Shown: piece by piece, positions 30,086 through 39,772 of the stretch | Position numbering within the stretch: the stretch's first letter is position 1 | How the letters are laid out: each line of letters opens with the position of its first letter | Source: Tenacibaculum finnmarkense genomovar ulcerans | GTDB taxonomy: Bacteria; Bacteroidota; Bacteroidia; Flavobacteriales; Flavobacteriaceae | DNA: 59,371 bases | Direction: 5' to 3' | NCBI RefSeq assembly: GCF_900239495.1 | Contig: NZ_OENE01000004.1 | Span: 129,842 to 189,212, forward strand | The notes under the pieces: model-generated | What the model saw: only the letters and a program-made list of their open reading frames with translations | Databases searched by the model: none | Told to the model about the DNA's origin: nothing | Position numbers and translations under genes: made by a program

Positions 30086-31402
30086 ATGGCTAGATACGAA
30101 TTGAAATTACCTAAAATGGGCGAAAGTGTTGCAGAGGCAACTATTACATCTTGGGTTAAAGAAATTGGAGATACTATTGATATTGATGATACGGTTGTTG
30201 AAGTAGCTACAGATAAAGTAGATAGCGAAGTGCCTAGTGAGGTTGAAGGAACTTTGGTTGAAATTTTATTTGACAAAGACACTGTTATTCAAGTAGGGCA
30301 AACAATTGCGATTATTGAAACAGCAGGAGATGATAGTGAGCAAGCACCTAAAACGGATGCTGTAAAAGCCGCTGTTGTAGCTGTTGAAAAAACAATTGAA
30401 GAGGCTTCATCAATTAAAAATGAAGTATCGGGCGTAATTGATACATCGTCAAGCGATCGTTTTTATTCTCCATTAGTTAAAAACATTGCAAAAGAAGAAG
30501 GGATTTCTTTTGAAGAATTAGAAACCGTTAAAGGAACAGGAAAAGAAGGACGCGTTACAAAAGCGGATATCTTATTATATATAAAAAATCGTAAAAATAA
30601 ACCAGAAATTACTACTGCACCTGTTGCCGCTGCCGTTGTTAAGGTTGAAAAACCAAAAGCCGCAGTGAAATCGGCACCAATTACTTTGTCGGGTCAAGAT
30701 GAAATTATTGATATGACTCGCATGGGTAAATTAGTAGCAAAACACATGGTTGATTCGGTAAAAACATCGGCACATGTACAGTCGTTTATTGAAATAGATG
30801 TAACAAATATTGTTACTTGGAGAAATAAAGTTAAAAACGCATATCAAAAAAGAGAGGGTGAAAAATTAACATTTACGCCAATTTTTATGCAAGCGGTAGC
30901 GCAAACAATTAAGAAACATCCGATGATAAATATTGCTGTTGATGGCGATAAAATTATCAAAAGAGGAAATATTAACTTAGGAATGGCAGCAGCCTTGCCT
31001 GACGGAAATTTAATTGTGCCAGTTATTAAAAACGCCGACCAATTAAGTTTAGTAGGTATTACCAAACAGGTAAACGATTTGGCGGTTAGAGCTCGTGGAA
31101 ACAAGTTAAAACCAGACGATATTCAGGGCGGAACTTACACGGTTACAAACGTAGGAAGTTTTGGAAGCATTACCGGAACACCAATTATTAATCAGCCACA
31201 AGTAGCAATTTTAGCCTTAGGAGCGATTGTTAAAAAACCTGCAGTTATTGAAACTCCAGAAGGCGATTTTATTGGAATTCGTCAAAAAATGATTGTGTGT
31301 CATTCGTACGATCACCGAGTTGTAAACGGAGCTTTAGGAGGAATGTTTATTAAAACGCTAAAAGAAATTTTAGAATCTTGGGATGTAAATCAAGATTTTT
31401 AG
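30086..31402 (+). CDS. 2-oxo acid dehydrogenase E2 (dihydrolipoyl acyltransferase)
   Basis: 438 residues from the ATG at 30086 (MARYELKLPKMGESV); the upstream extension is not family-like. One lipoyl domain (residues 1-75) carries the modified Lys44 in VATDKVDSEV. An E1/E3-binding domain lies near 130-170 (FYSPLVKNIAKEEGISFEEL). The catalytic acyltransferase domain ends with SYDHRVVNGALGGMF, with His410 and Asn414. Asn replaces the more common Asp at that position, as I recall for some pyruvate-type E2 chains. The enzyme transfers acyl groups to CoA; whether it serves pyruvate, 2-oxoglutarate or branched-chain complexes is not settled, because no E1 gene is nearby. Domain make-up favours the branched-chain type. 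Confidence 0.92.
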   Translation: MARYELKLPKMGESVAEATITSWVKEIGDTIDIDDTVVEVATDKVDSEVPSEVEGTLVEILFDKDTVIQVGQTIAIIETAGDDSEQAPKTDAVKAAVVAVEKTIEEASSIKNEVSGVIDTSSSDRFYSPLVKNIAKEEGISFEELETVKGTGKEGRVTKADILLYIKNRKNKPEITTAPVAAAVVKVEKPKAAVKSAPITLSGQDEIIDMTRMGKLVAKHMVDSVKTSAHVQSFIEIDVTNIVTWRNKVKNAYQKREGEKLTFTPIFMQAVAQTIKKHPMINIAVDGDKIIKRGNINLGMAAALPDGNLIVPVIKNADQLSLVGITKQVNDLAVRARGNKLKPDDIQGGTYTVTNVGSFGSITGTPIINQPQVAILALGAIVKKPAVIETPEGDFIGIRQKMIVCHSYDHRVVNGALGGMFIKTLKEILESWDVNQDF

Positions 31403-31433
31403 AAATAACTTATCAACCTAAATATTAATGTAG

Positions 31434-31453
31434 AGACGCGATTTATCGCGTCT
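31434..31453. terminator. Terminator between the E2 gene and the epimerase gene
   Basis: AGACGCGA-TTTA-TCGCGTCT is a perfect 8-bp hairpin followed by TTATTTG. The same palindrome core is partly present at about 11270-11290, which suggests it may also be a repeat. Confidence 0.75.
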
Positions 31454-31472
31454 TTATTTGTTTAAAAATAAT

Positions 31473-32366
31473 CTATTTATTTTTTTGATAAATAGCTAAC
31501 AGAGCCGATTTTAAATCAGGATATTTAAATACATATTTTTCAGCTGTTTTTTTAGCAGAAACTCGGCTTCCTTTTAATAAAATACATGCCATTTCGCCTA
31601 AAATAAATTTCAATACAAAAGCAGGAGCATTTAAAAATAACATCGGTTTTTTAATGGTTTTACCAAGTGTTTTTGTAAAACTTTTATTGGTTTGATGTTC
31701 GGGAGCTACGGCATTATAAATACCTGTAAACTCATTTTTTTGTGTCGCTTTTACATATAAATTACATAAATCATCTATGTGAATCCATGGCATATATTGG
31801 GTGCCACTTCCTAAAGACGCTAAAAATAAAGGGGTATTTATTTTTGGTAAAGCACCACCAAATTTACTAAGTACTACGCCAGTTCTTAAAATAGTTACAG
31901 GAATGTTTAATGCTTTAAATTGATTTGCCGATTTTTCCCAAGCAACACAAACTTTTGATATAAAATCGTTTTGAGGAACATCGGTTTCTGTAAAAATTTG
32001 CCCTGAAGTAACAGCACCATAATACCCAATTCCTGAAGCTGAAATAAAACCTTTTAGCGGAATATTTAATTCTTTAATTTTATCAAAAAGTAAATTAGCA
32101 GCTGCTACTCGGCTGTTCATTATTATTTCTTTTCGTTGGGCTGTCCAGCGTTTATCGGCAATTCCTGCGCCTGCCAAATGAATAATATGCGTAACGTTTT
32201 CAAAAGCTTTTTTATCGATATATTTTTTTGAAATATCCCATTTAAATTCATTTTTTTTCTTCGGATTTCGGCTAAGTATTGCCACATCAATATTAAGTTC
32301 TTTAAAAACCTGTTGCAGTTTTTTGCCTACCAAACCTGTGCCTCCTGTAATTAATACTTTTGTCAT
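31473..32366 (-). CDS. TIGR01777-family NAD(P)-binding SDR protein
   Basis: 297 residues. The N-terminal glycine motif VLITGGTGLVGKKL and IIHLAGAGIADKRW define an extended short-chain dehydrogenase. GFISASGIGYYG contains the catalytic Ser and Tyr region. MPWIHIDDL, TGIYNAVAPE and a C-terminal DUF1731-type tail (LKFILGEMACILLKGSRVSA) match TIGR01777 (YfcH-like epimerases), whose substrate is unknown. Monocistronic; upstream of its start lies a 290-bp B element. Confidence 0.92.
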   Translation of the reverse strand: MTKVLITGGTGLVGKKLQQVFKELNIDVAILSRNPKKKNEFKWDISKKYIDKKAFENVTHIIHLAGAGIADKRWTAQRKEIIMNSRVAAANLLFDKIKELNIPLKGFISASGIGYYGAVTSGQIFTETDVPQNDFISKVCVAWEKSANQFKALNIPVTILRTGVVLSKFGGALPKINTPLFLASLGSGTQYMPWIHIDDLCNLYVKATQKNEFTGIYNAVAPEHQTNKSFTKTLGKTIKKPMLFLNAPAFVLKFILGEMACILLKGSRVSAKKTAEKYVFKYPDLKSALLAIYQKNK

Positions 32367-32390
32367 AATTTTTTTAAATGAATGAACTAA

Positions 32391-32680
32391 GAGCCTGTTT
32401 AAAAATTAAAGAAACTGTCAGTTCGAGTGATTTTTTTCCTTCAAAAAAATTGTATCGAGAACTTTTTTGTATAAAATTCATCAATATAAAATAATTCAAA
32501 TTCTCGATACAATTTTAATTCCTTTTAGTCATTAAAATCACTCGAATTGACAAGAATCATCAAAAAAAAGGGAATAACTACGGCAAATCAGGATGTGAAA
32601 CTGAACTAAATTCAGTTTGACGGATTCGATTTCTTATTTTTATGTTACAAAACTTTTTTAGATGAAATTTAAACAGGCTC
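32391..32680 (+). repeat. MITE-like element B with an A palindrome inside
   Basis: The element is bounded by GAGCCTGTTTAAA and TTTAAACAGGCTC, a 13-bp perfect terminal inverted repeat, with TAA on both outer sides. Inside are an A unit (32415-32553), then GATGTGAAACTGAACTAAATTCAGTTTGACGG, a short REP-like hairpin (first bases given here), and an A/T-rich right arm. It holds no gene. It lies upstream of the TIGR01777 gene and past the 3' end of the DUF885 lipoprotein gene. Confidence 0.85.
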
Positions 32681-32777
32681 TAATATAATTAATTTTTATA
32701 AGCTTTTTTAGCTATTGTAAAAAAACAACGAATTGCTAAAGTAGTTGTCTTAAAATTTTAAATATTAGCAGAAATTT

Positions 32778-32869
32778 CTAGCCCCGATTGTAGCAATTGT
32801 TTGAGCTCCTTTTTATTTTTTCTTTTAAAAAAATAAAAAGAGCGAGTGCGGAAAGCGGGAAATAGCTCC
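32778..32869 (-). repeat. Element C copy 1, next to a terminator
   Basis: Read on the minus strand it runs GGAGCTATTTCCCGC, TTTCCGCACTCGC, an A/T stem-loop, GAGCTCAAACAATTGC, then CGGGGCTAG. The central stem CTTTTTATTTTTT pairs with AAAAAAATAAAAAG. The terminator of the DUF885 gene abuts it directly. Confidence 0.9.
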
Positions 32870-32870
32870 A

Positions 32871-32905
32871 AAAAAAACCTCTTCATAATATAGATGAAGA
32901 GGTTT
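32871..32905 (-). terminator. Terminator of the DUF885 gene
   Basis: AACCTCTTCAT / ATGAAGAGGTT with a 7-base loop, followed on the minus strand by a T run that runs into element C copy 1. Confidence 0.85.
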
Positions 32906-32938
32906 AGATTTTGAATAAAAAAGGAGGTAATTACGCTT

Positions 32939-34747
32939 TTATTTAGTGGCAATAATCCATTTGTTAATTTTATTTTCAAGTAGTGCCAACGGAATACAAC
33001 CCGTTTCTAAAACTTGATTATGAAACTCACGAATATCAAATTTAGCACCCAATTCTTGCTTTGCTTTAGCTCTTAATTCTCTGATTTTTAACTGCCCAAT
33101 TTTATACGATAACGCTTGCCCCGGGTTTGCCATATAGCGCTCAATTTCTGAAATAATACTCGCTTCGCCTTCGGCTTCGTTATCTAATGAATATTGAATT
33201 GCTTTTTCACGACTCCAGCCTTTGGTGTGCATTCCGGTGTCAACAACCAAGCGAATTGCTCGGTGCATTTCCATGCCCAACATCCCAAAATATTGATAAG
33301 GATCGGTATATAAACCAAGCTCTTTTCCTAGGTTTTCGGTGTATAAAGCCCAGCCTTCACCGTAGGCGCTGTACCATAAGGTTTTTCTGAACTCGGGCAA
33401 ATCTTGGTTTTCTTGGGTCAATGAAATTTGATAATGATGCCCAGGAATTGCCTCGTGTAAAAATAAAGCTTCGTCTGAAAATACGTTGTATTTTGTAGCG
33501 TCAGGAATGGGTGTGTAAAAAACGCCAGGACGTGTTCCGTCTAAAGATCCTGCGTTATATTCGGCACTTGCTGATGCTTCTCTGAATTTTTCGGTTTGTT
33601 TTACAACAAATGGTGTTTTAGGTTTGTTACCAAATAATTTTTTTAATTGCGGTTTCATTTTGGCATGAATGGCATTAAAATTATCGATAATTTGTTTTGG
33701 CGTTGTGTAGGGCATTAATTTTTTATTGCTACGAACGTCATCAAAAAATTCTTTTAAACTTCCTTTAAAACCGACTTGTTCTTTAACTTTTTCCATTTCA
33801 GATAAAATACGGGCAACTTCGCTTAAACCTAATTGATGAATTTGATCGGCGGTCATTTGTGTGGTCGTATAATTTTTTATGGCGTGGGCATAGTAAGCTT
33901 TTCCGTTAGGAATAGCATCAATTCCGCTTGTTTTTCTACCTGCTTTTAAATAATCGGTTTGTAAAAAAGTGTGCATTAATTTGAAGGAAGGAATTAATTT
34001 AGCCTCCAACATATTTGTGTACGATTTGGTTAGCATTTTTTTATCAGCATCCGAAAAATCCGAAGGAAAATTGCTTATAGGCGTATAAAATAAATGCTCG
34101 GTTGTTGTTGCTTGGGCTAATGTTTTAAACTGCGGAATTACTTTTTTAATTAAAGACCCTGGCAATACATAGCCTTCTTTAATTCCTTGCTGCATGTTTT
34201 TAATTGCCGTTTCTAGCCAGTTGTAATAACCGTCTAATCTGCCTAACCAATTTTGATAATCTTTAACGGTTTTAAAAGGCTGTGCACCGCTACCACTACC
34301 AAAAGTCCCCATGGTTAAGTTAATAGTCCACATTTGGTTTATGGGCATTAAGGCATCGTTTTTAAAGCTGTTTTGTACTAGTGCCATATCGCAATCCCAG
34401 GCTAAAACAGCCTTACTCATTTGCTCACTTTCAGATAAATCAGCATCTTTAAAATGAGTTAATTTTGTTTTAAATTTGCTATAAAAAGCCGTGTTTTTTT
34501 GTTGATATGCTTCCGATAAGGTATTTGGAAATTGGTCATTAAAACGATTATCGCCTGCATTTGTAGCGTTAATTGGGTTTAATTTTAATTTTCCTTCATT
34601 ATATTGGTTTAATAATGTGTTAAACGCAGTGTTTTTTACATTTGCTGTTTTTTGCTGATTTACTGCTTGCGTATTTGCTTGTTTTTCTTCTTTACAAGAA
34701 CTTAGCAATGTAGCGGCGGCTACTAGGGATAAAAATATTTTTTTCAT
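32939..34747 (-). CDS. DUF885 family metallopeptidase-like lipoprotein
   Basis: 602 residues. The signal sequence ends in a lipobox (LLSSC, acceptor Cys at about residue 18) and is followed by KEEKQ, an acidic stretch that could act as a surface export signal in this phylum (inference). DUF885 is a large helical family related to zinc peptidases. The motif HEAIPGHHYQISLTQ at residues 431-445 resembles HExxH with an insertion, and the following YGEGWALYTENLG may provide the third ligand. Substrate unknown. It ends in a terminator plus element C. Confidence 0.88.
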   Translation of the reverse strand: MKKIFLSLVAAATLLSSCKEEKQANTQAVNQQKTANVKNTAFNTLLNQYNEGKLKLNPINATNAGDNRFNDQFPNTLSEAYQQKNTAFYSKFKTKLTHFKDADLSESEQMSKAVLAWDCDMALVQNSFKNDALMPINQMWTINLTMGTFGSGSGAQPFKTVKDYQNWLGRLDGYYNWLETAIKNMQQGIKEGYVLPGSLIKKVIPQFKTLAQATTTEHLFYTPISNFPSDFSDADKKMLTKSYTNMLEAKLIPSFKLMHTFLQTDYLKAGRKTSGIDAIPNGKAYYAHAIKNYTTTQMTADQIHQLGLSEVARILSEMEKVKEQVGFKGSLKEFFDDVRSNKKLMPYTTPKQIIDNFNAIHAKMKPQLKKLFGNKPKTPFVVKQTEKFREASASAEYNAGSLDGTRPGVFYTPIPDATKYNVFSDEALFLHEAIPGHHYQISLTQENQDLPEFRKTLWYSAYGEGWALYTENLGKELGLYTDPYQYFGMLGMEMHRAIRLVVDTGMHTKGWSREKAIQYSLDNEAEGEASIISEIERYMANPGQALSYKIGQLKIRELRAKAKQELGAKFDIREFHNQVLETGCIPLALLENKINKWIIATK

Positions 34748-34760
34748 AAGTATTGGTTAT

Positions 34761-35531
34761 TTAAGCTGTTTTTTTAGGATTGTTTTTAGTCGTTTTATTT
34801 TCATATAATTCGGCACCCCAAAGTTGAATGTCTTTTTCGTGTAAATTAGCATGATGAAATAACTGATTAAATTCTTTTTTAATTTCTTTGATAGCGCCAG
34901 AATCTTTGGTTCGAACACTTGTTTCGTAGTTGTTTTTTAAACCACTAACAGTAAAATTTAACGAACCTACATAGGCTATTTTATCATCAATTATATAAAT
35001 TTTACTATGGATGAAAGAATCGCTTAATTTTGATTTATAAGGCGATATATACACTTTAAAAGGGAACAATTGTGAGTAGCGATACGTGTTTTTTGGCGCT
35101 ATTTTTTTGCTAAAAGATCTGTAAACAAAACAGAGTATTATTACGGGAATAAAACCAATTGAAATTAGGGGGTTTTCGGTTTCATAAAAGGCAAAGAGCA
35201 TGGTCATTAGTACCCCAATAATACTGAATATTATTATTTGAGAAATTGCCTGCCATCTTTTGGCTGAAAGGCCTTTTTTCTTTTTGTTTTGAACAATTAA
35301 TTTACGGATGTTTTTATCGGAATCATTTTTAAAGTCTTCAATATTATCGGAGGTAATTAATTCAATATTTAGTTTTTTAGCTTTTAATTTGATGAGCTCT
35401 TTTACTAAAGAAGCAGATAAATAAGGGGAAACAATTTTTATAGATTTTTTGGCATTTTGAATATCACTAATTAAGTGTTTTCCTGCGGCTTTACCTATAT
35501 AAATATCACATTTGGCATTGTTAATAAACAT
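34761..35531 (-). CDS. Phospholipase D-like protein with two central membrane helices
   Basis: 256 residues. One complete HKD motif (His175, Lys177, Asp182, then GSLNF at 189-193) marks the phospholipase D superfamily. The N-terminal third (YIGKAAGKHLISDIQNAKKS ... IVSPYLS) is the usual start of a PLD-like nuclease/hydrolase domain. Two hydrophobic segments at about 95-115 and 121-138 interrupt the domain, so the protein is probably membrane-anchored in the middle. One HKD motif would require dimerisation for catalysis. The substrate (lipid or nucleic acid) is unknown. It is on the same strand as the lipoprotein gene, 13 bases upstream of it. Confidence 0.85.
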   Translation of the reverse strand: MFINNAKCDIYIGKAAGKHLISDIQNAKKSIKIVSPYLSASLVKELIKLKAKKLNIELITSDNIEDFKNDSDKNIRKLIVQNKKKKGLSAKRWQAISQIIIFSIIGVLMTMLFAFYETENPLISIGFIPVIILCFVYRSFSKKIAPKNTYRYSQLFPFKVYISPYKSKLSDSFIHSKIYIIDDKIAYVGSLNFTVSGLKNNYETSVRTKDSGAIKEIKKEFNQLFHHANLHEKDIQLWGAELYENKTTKNNPKKTA

Positions 35532-35616
35532 TTTGAATTCGTTGTTGTGATTAGTAATTATTTTAAATAAGTAACAGTATTATTTAAAATTTAGGGGGTA
35601 ATCGAGAATGTATAAT

Positions 35617-35961
35617 TTATCCGATTCGTGTGCCGTTTTTAATGTTTTTATCAGCAGAAATAAGCGTTACTTCTTTGTTATCGCCAATAGCACCTAGCAC
35701 TAAACATTGGCTCATAATATTGGCTATTTGTTTTTCAGGGAAGTTGGTAACCGCCACAATTTGATTTCCTATTAATTCTTCTGGGCTGTATAATTTGGTT
35801 ATTTGTGCCGATGTTTTTTTGATGCCGAATTCACCGAAATCAATGTGCATTTTATAGGCGGGGTTTTTTACTTCTTTAAATATTTCAGCAGAAATAATAG
35901 TACCAATACGCATTTCTACTTTGGTAAAATCATCCCAAGTTAATGATGTGTTTTTTTGCAT
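35617..35961 (-). CDS. tRNA-binding domain protein, CsaA-like
   Basis: 114 residues, the standard length of CsaA. The OB-fold tRNA-binding (EMAP II-like) domain shows FTKVEMRIGTIISAEIFKEV, KMHIDFGEFGIKKTSAQIT and QIVAVTNFPEKQIANIMSQC. In Bacillus CsaA is a chaperone-like, secretion-related protein; the role here is inferred. It lies 85 bases upstream of the PLD-like gene on the same strand. Confidence 0.85.
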   Translation of the reverse strand: MQKNTSLTWDDFTKVEMRIGTIISAEIFKEVKNPAYKMHIDFGEFGIKKTSAQITKLYSPEELIGNQIVAVTNFPEKQIANIMSQCLVLGAIGDNKEVTLISADKNIKNGTRIG

Positions 35962-36153
35962 TTATATTCATTTTTGTTAAGTGTTTGGTGTTTTTATGTT
36001 GGTAATTTTCGATTGATTAAAAAACCTGCTTTTATGCAAAGAGTAGCTTTTTTTATCGTTGTTATTTAAGCTTAGTTACATTGTTTAAGCATTGATTTTC
36101 CTAAATAAATTAAAACTAACAATTGATTTTATAGCGTGTTAGCAAATCGTATT

Positions 36154-36801
36154 TTATTGATACTTGTTTAGTAGCCCAAAATCAAAAGGTGTCCATAAAC
36201 AAGATTTTAATCCAGTTTCTTTAAATCCAATATTTACCCAACTGTTACAGGTTTTAAAACAGGAATAACTTCCTTTTGATTTATAAAAATTATCTCTTGA
36301 TGAATACCCTTTGTTTTCAAGAATCATTTTCATACCGTTTTCATTAATTTCAAATGTATTGAGTAAATAACTGTTTAGTTTTTGTAATTCAGAGTAATTT
36401 ACTTTTATTTGAATCCAATCTGAACGTTTCTGTTTATAGCGAGTTACGTGCATTAATGTTGAACTTTTTAAAAATAATGCTCTAAAAGCATTGCTAAAAG
36501 TTAAATCGCTCAAAGTTGGTGTGTTGATATAAAAATTTCCATCTCCCCAACCAAAAGATAAATATTTTTCACTTTTTTCGTGTTTTATTCCTGATAACAC
36601 TAAGCTATCAACGTTTTCTATTGGAATTACAATGTCTAAATGAACTCCATTTGTATTTAAATAAATCAGTTTTTCAGCACTTTCATTATTCAAAATTCTG
36701 TCAACTGTTATTGAAGATAGAATTAAAGAAATAATTATATATGTTGTTGGAATTAATAAAAAAGATAAAATCCATTTAATTATTTTCTTTCCTAGTTTCA
36801 T
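36154..36801 (-). CDS. TIGR02117/DUF2459 family protein
   Basis: 215 residues. An N-terminal membrane helix (about 8-30) anchors a periplasmic domain. The motifs GVHLDIVIPIENVD, FGWGDGNFYINTP and SSTLMHVTRY are typical of TIGR02117 (DUF2459), a family with no established function. The C-terminal part contains a Cys (CFKTCNSWVN) in a region that resembles an NlpC/P60- or papain-like core. No partners are evident on either side. Confidence 0.8.
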   Translation of the reverse strand: MKLGKKIIKWILSFLLIPTTYIIISLILSSITVDRILNNESAEKLIYLNTNGVHLDIVIPIENVDSLVLSGIKHEKSEKYLSFGWGDGNFYINTPTLSDLTFSNAFRALFLKSSTLMHVTRYKQKRSDWIQIKVNYSELQKLNSYLLNTFEINENGMKMILENKGYSSRDNFYKSKGSYSCFKTCNSWVNIGFKETGLKSCLWTPFDFGLLNKYQ

Positions 36802-37083
36802 ATAGTTTGGTTCATCTGTTTGCTAACAATTATATAAAGTAAAAACGAAATAGGAGCGTAAAATTACATATAAATACAAAGCAAAATACACGGAAGTTAA
36901 AAAAGTATCATATTTAAGATAATAAAAAAAATGTTAGAAAATTTATCAGATTCATTCAATGAATAACTTCATTAAAATAGGTTTTATTTTTTAACGTAAA
37001 TGTCACTAAAATTCCAATTCATTATTTTTAATAAGATAGCTATCTTTTACTTATCTTTAGCGTTTATTAATAGTCATTTTTGT

Positions 37084-38565
37084 ATGAAATTATATCAAGA
37101 AAACCAATTAAAAGTATATAACTCTTTATCAAAAAGTAAAGAGCTTTTTAAAACTGTAAACGACGGATATGTAGGTATGTATGTGTGTGGACCTACGGTT
37201 TATAGCAACGCCCATTTAGGAAATGTACGAACGTTTATGTTTTTCGATGTGGTGTATCGTTATTTATTGCATTTGGGATATAAAGTGCGTTATGTACGTA
37301 ATATTACCGATGCAGGGCATTTAGAAAATGATGCCGATGAGGGTGAAGATAGAATTTCTAAAAAAGCACGTTTAGAAGAAATTGAACCGATGGAAGTGGT
37401 TCAAAAGTACACCGTTGATTTTCATAATGTTCTAAATAATTACAATTTTTTACCACCAAGTATTGAGCCAACGGCAACGGGGCATATTGTAGAGCAAATT
37501 GAAATGATTAAGGAAATTATCGAAAAAGGTTTTGCTTATGAAATAAATGGTTCGGTGTATTTTGATGTGTTAAAATATAATGAAACGGGTAATTACGGAA
37601 TCCTTTCAGGACGAAATATTGAAGATGCCATTCATAATACCCGTGTTTTAGATGGGCAGTCTGATAAAAAAAATCCACAAGATTTTGCACTTTGGAAAAA
37701 AGCCGATGAGCGCCATATAATGCGTTGGCCTTCGCCTTGGAGCGATGGTTTTCCAGGTTGGCATTTAGAATGTTCGGTAATGAGTACCAAGTATTTAGGT
37801 GAAAAATTTGATATTCACGGTGGTGGAATGGACTTAAAATTCCCACATCATGAATGTGAAATAGCACAATCGCAAACTTGTAGCGGAGTTTCGCCTGTAA
37901 ATTATTGGATGCATACCAATATGTTGTTGTTAAATAGCCAGAAAATGGCAAAATCAACAGGTAATTTTATTTTACCTAACGAAATTTTAACAGGAGAAAA
38001 CGACGTTTTACCAAAGGCATTTTCGGCAAGTGTGGTTCGTTTTTTTAACATGCAAGCCAATTACAGAAGTATCCTAGATTTTTCAGGGGAAGCCTTAGAA
38101 GCATCAGAAAAAGGACATTCAAAATTAATGGAAGCGGTAAACTTCTTAGAAAAAATTGAAGCAGGAAGTTCTTCTACTTTTGATGTTCAGAAATGGAAAA
38201 AAGACTGTTATAATGCCATGAATGACGATTTTAATACGCCTGTATTAATTTCTCATTTATTTGAAGCGGTAAAAACAATCAATCAAATAAAAGAAAATAA
38301 TGCTAGTTTAACCCAGGCTGATTTATTAGAATTTACAACCACTCTAAACGCTTTTGTTTTTGATGTTTTAGGATTGATGAATCAAGTAACACAAGGAGCT
38401 TCTTCGGATAAAGTAAACGGCGTTGTCGAATTGTTAATTAAGCTACGAAAAGAAGCACGTGAAAACAAAGATTGGGCATTATCTGACCAAATTCGTGATG
38501 AATTATTAGCTTTAGGTGTTCAGCTAAAAGACGGAAAAGACGGAACAAGTTTTTCTATTAATTAA
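37084..38565 (+). CDS. cysS: Cysteinyl-tRNA synthetase
   Basis: 493 residues from the ATG at 37084 ([15 protein letters not shown]); the upstream extension is hydrophobic and rejected. A class I synthetase that charges tRNA-Cys. HIGH-type motif: HLGN at 44-47, after the zinc-binding Cys35 ([15 protein letters not shown]). The KMSKS loop reads KMAKS at 287-291 (KMAKSTGNF). Zn ligands are also in [12 protein letters not shown] and [10 protein letters not shown]. It is followed 6 bases after the stop by yidD, so cysS-yidD-lgt is likely one operon. Confidence 0.97.
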   Translation: MKLYQENQLKVYNSLSKSKELFKTVNDGYVGMYVCGPTVYSNAHLGNVRTFMFFDVVYRYLLHLGYKVRYVRNITDAGHLENDADEGEDRISKKARLEEIEPMEVVQKYTVDFHNVLNNYNFLPPSIEPTATGHIVEQIEMIKEIIEKGFAYEINGSVYFDVLKYNETGNYGILSGRNIEDAIHNTRVLDGQSDKKNPQDFALWKKADERHIMRWPSPWSDGFPGWHLECSVMSTKYLGEKFDIHGGGMDLKFPHHECEIAQSQTCSGVSPVNYWMHTNMLLLNSQKMAKSTGNFILPNEILTGENDVLPKAFSASVVRFFNMQANYRSILDFSGEALEASEKGHSKLMEAVNFLEKIEAGSSSTFDVQKWKKDCYNAMNDDFNTPVLISHLFEAVKTINQIKENNASLTQADLLEFTTTLNAFVFDVLGLMNQVTQGASSDKVNGVVELLIKLRKEARENKDWALSDQIRDELLALGVQLKDGKDGTSFSIN

Positions 38566-38571
38566 TAAAAG

Positions 38572-38823
38572 TTGAAAAAAATTTTAACATATCCGTTTAT
38601 ACTTTTGGTGCGGTTTTATCAAACAGCAATTTCACCATTTACACCAGCGAGTTGCCGATATTCGCCAACTTGTTCGGGTTACGCCATTGAAGCCTTGCGA
38701 AAACACGGCGTATTTTATGGCGGTTGGTTGGCTTTTAAAAGAATTTTTAGCTGTCATCCGTGGGGTGGAAGCGGGTATGATCCGGTGCCTGAAAAGCCTG
38801 TATCAAAGAAAGAAAATAAATAA
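38572..38823 (+). CDS. yidD: Membrane protein insertion efficiency factor YidD
   Basis: 83 residues. YidD is a small amphipathic membrane-associated protein that aids Sec/YidC insertion. The motif [20 protein letters not shown] followed by [12 protein letters not shown] and [12 protein letters not shown] is diagnostic. The start codon is TTG, since it encodes the family N-terminus (read as [12 protein letters not shown]) and no nearby ATG fits. It is 6 bases downstream of cysS and 38 bases upstream of lgt. Confidence 0.93.
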   Translation: MKKILTYPFILLVRFYQTAISPFTPASCRYSPTCSGYAIEALRKHGVFYGGWLAFKRIFSCHPWGGSGYDPVPEKPVSKKENK

Positions 38824-38861
38824 TAGTCATTTTAATGTAATGACATAAAATAAAATAATAC

Positions 38862-39713
38862 ATGAATTTTTTATCCATCGTATGGGATTTAGATCCTGAA
38901 ATTATAAAAATCGGTAGCTTCGGTATTCGTTGGTACAGCTTAATGTTTGTAGCGGTTTTTATATTAGGGCTTCATTTAATGAAGAAAATCTTTATAAATG
39001 ATAATATTGCTGTCGAAAAATTAGATCCATTATTTATGTATGTTTTCATTTCGATGTTGGTCGGAATGCGTTTGGGTGATGTGTTTTTTTATAGCTGGGA
39101 TTATTATCAAAACCATTTATTAGAGATATTTTTACCGATGAAAGAGCAAGAAGGCGCTTCTACATTATTTGGATTGATTAAAGGATGGAAATTTACAGGT
39201 TTCACAGGTTTTGCAAGTCATGGCGCGGCCATTGGTATTCCGATAGCCTTGTATTTTTATGCTAAAAAACATTTGCAAAAATCTTGGTTATTTATCTTAG
39301 ATAGATTAGGAATTATTGTTGCTTTGGCAGGTTTTTTCATTCGATTAGGGAACTTTTTTAATTCGGAAATTTACGGAAAACCAACAGGAAGCACTTTCGG
39401 CGTTATTTTTAAAAGAGCAGGTGAAACTGTGGCGTGTCATCCAACGCAATTATATGAAGCGTTTAGTTATTTAGCCTTGTTTTTTGCTTTGTGGCATTTT
39501 TATTGGAAAACAGATAAAAAGAAGCAAGAAGGATTTTTATTCGGATTGTTTATGGTTGTTTTATGGTCGCTACGTTTCTTTATCGAATTTTTGAAAAAAG
39601 CACAAGTTGATAGCCGAGAAGATTGGGTTTTAAACTCGTTAAACACAGGGCAAGTATTAAGTATTCCACTTGTTTTAATCGGTTTTTGGTTGATGTTTCG
39701 CAAATCAAAATAA
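38862..39713 (+). CDS. lgt: Prolipoprotein diacylglyceryl transferase
   Basis: 283 residues with about seven membrane segments. Lgt transfers diacylglycerol from phosphatidylglycerol to the lipobox cysteine of prolipoproteins at the inner membrane. The signature FIRLGNFFNSEIYGKPT, the GFASHGAAIGIPIALY segment with the essential His, and the C-terminal LRFFIEFLKKAQ are visible. It processes lipoproteins like the DUF885 protein in this window. It closes the cysS operon and is followed by a strong terminator. Confidence 0.97.
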   Translation: MNFLSIVWDLDPEIIKIGSFGIRWYSLMFVAVFILGLHLMKKIFINDNIAVEKLDPLFMYVFISMLVGMRLGDVFFYSWDYYQNHLLEIFLPMKEQEGASTLFGLIKGWKFTGFTGFASHGAAIGIPIALYFYAKKHLQKSWLFILDRLGIIVALAGFFIRLGNFFNSEIYGKPTGSTFGVIFKRAGETVACHPTQLYEAFSYLALFFALWHFYWKTDKKKQEGFLFGLFMVVLWSLRFFIEFLKKAQVDSREDWVLNSLNTGQVLSIPLVLIGFWLMFRKSK

Positions 39714-39734
39714 TCAAAAATAAATTTAATTTAT

Positions 39735-39767
39735 AAAAAAACCTCCAATTTAATTGGAGGTTTTTTT
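39735..39767 (+). terminator. Terminator of lgt operon
   Basis: ACCTCCAATT / AATTGGAGGT hairpin with flanking A7 and T7 runs. Confidence 0.9.
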
Positions 39768-39772
39768 GTTTT

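Noticed and set aside
37000..37083. Longer start for cysS
   Set aside because: The upstream 28 residues are hydrophobic and absent from the family; the ATG at 37084 gives the standard N-terminus.
37942..37956. KMAKS in place of KMSKS in cysS as a defect
   Set aside because: Variation at the third position is tolerated in class I synthetases, and the remainder of the loop is intact.
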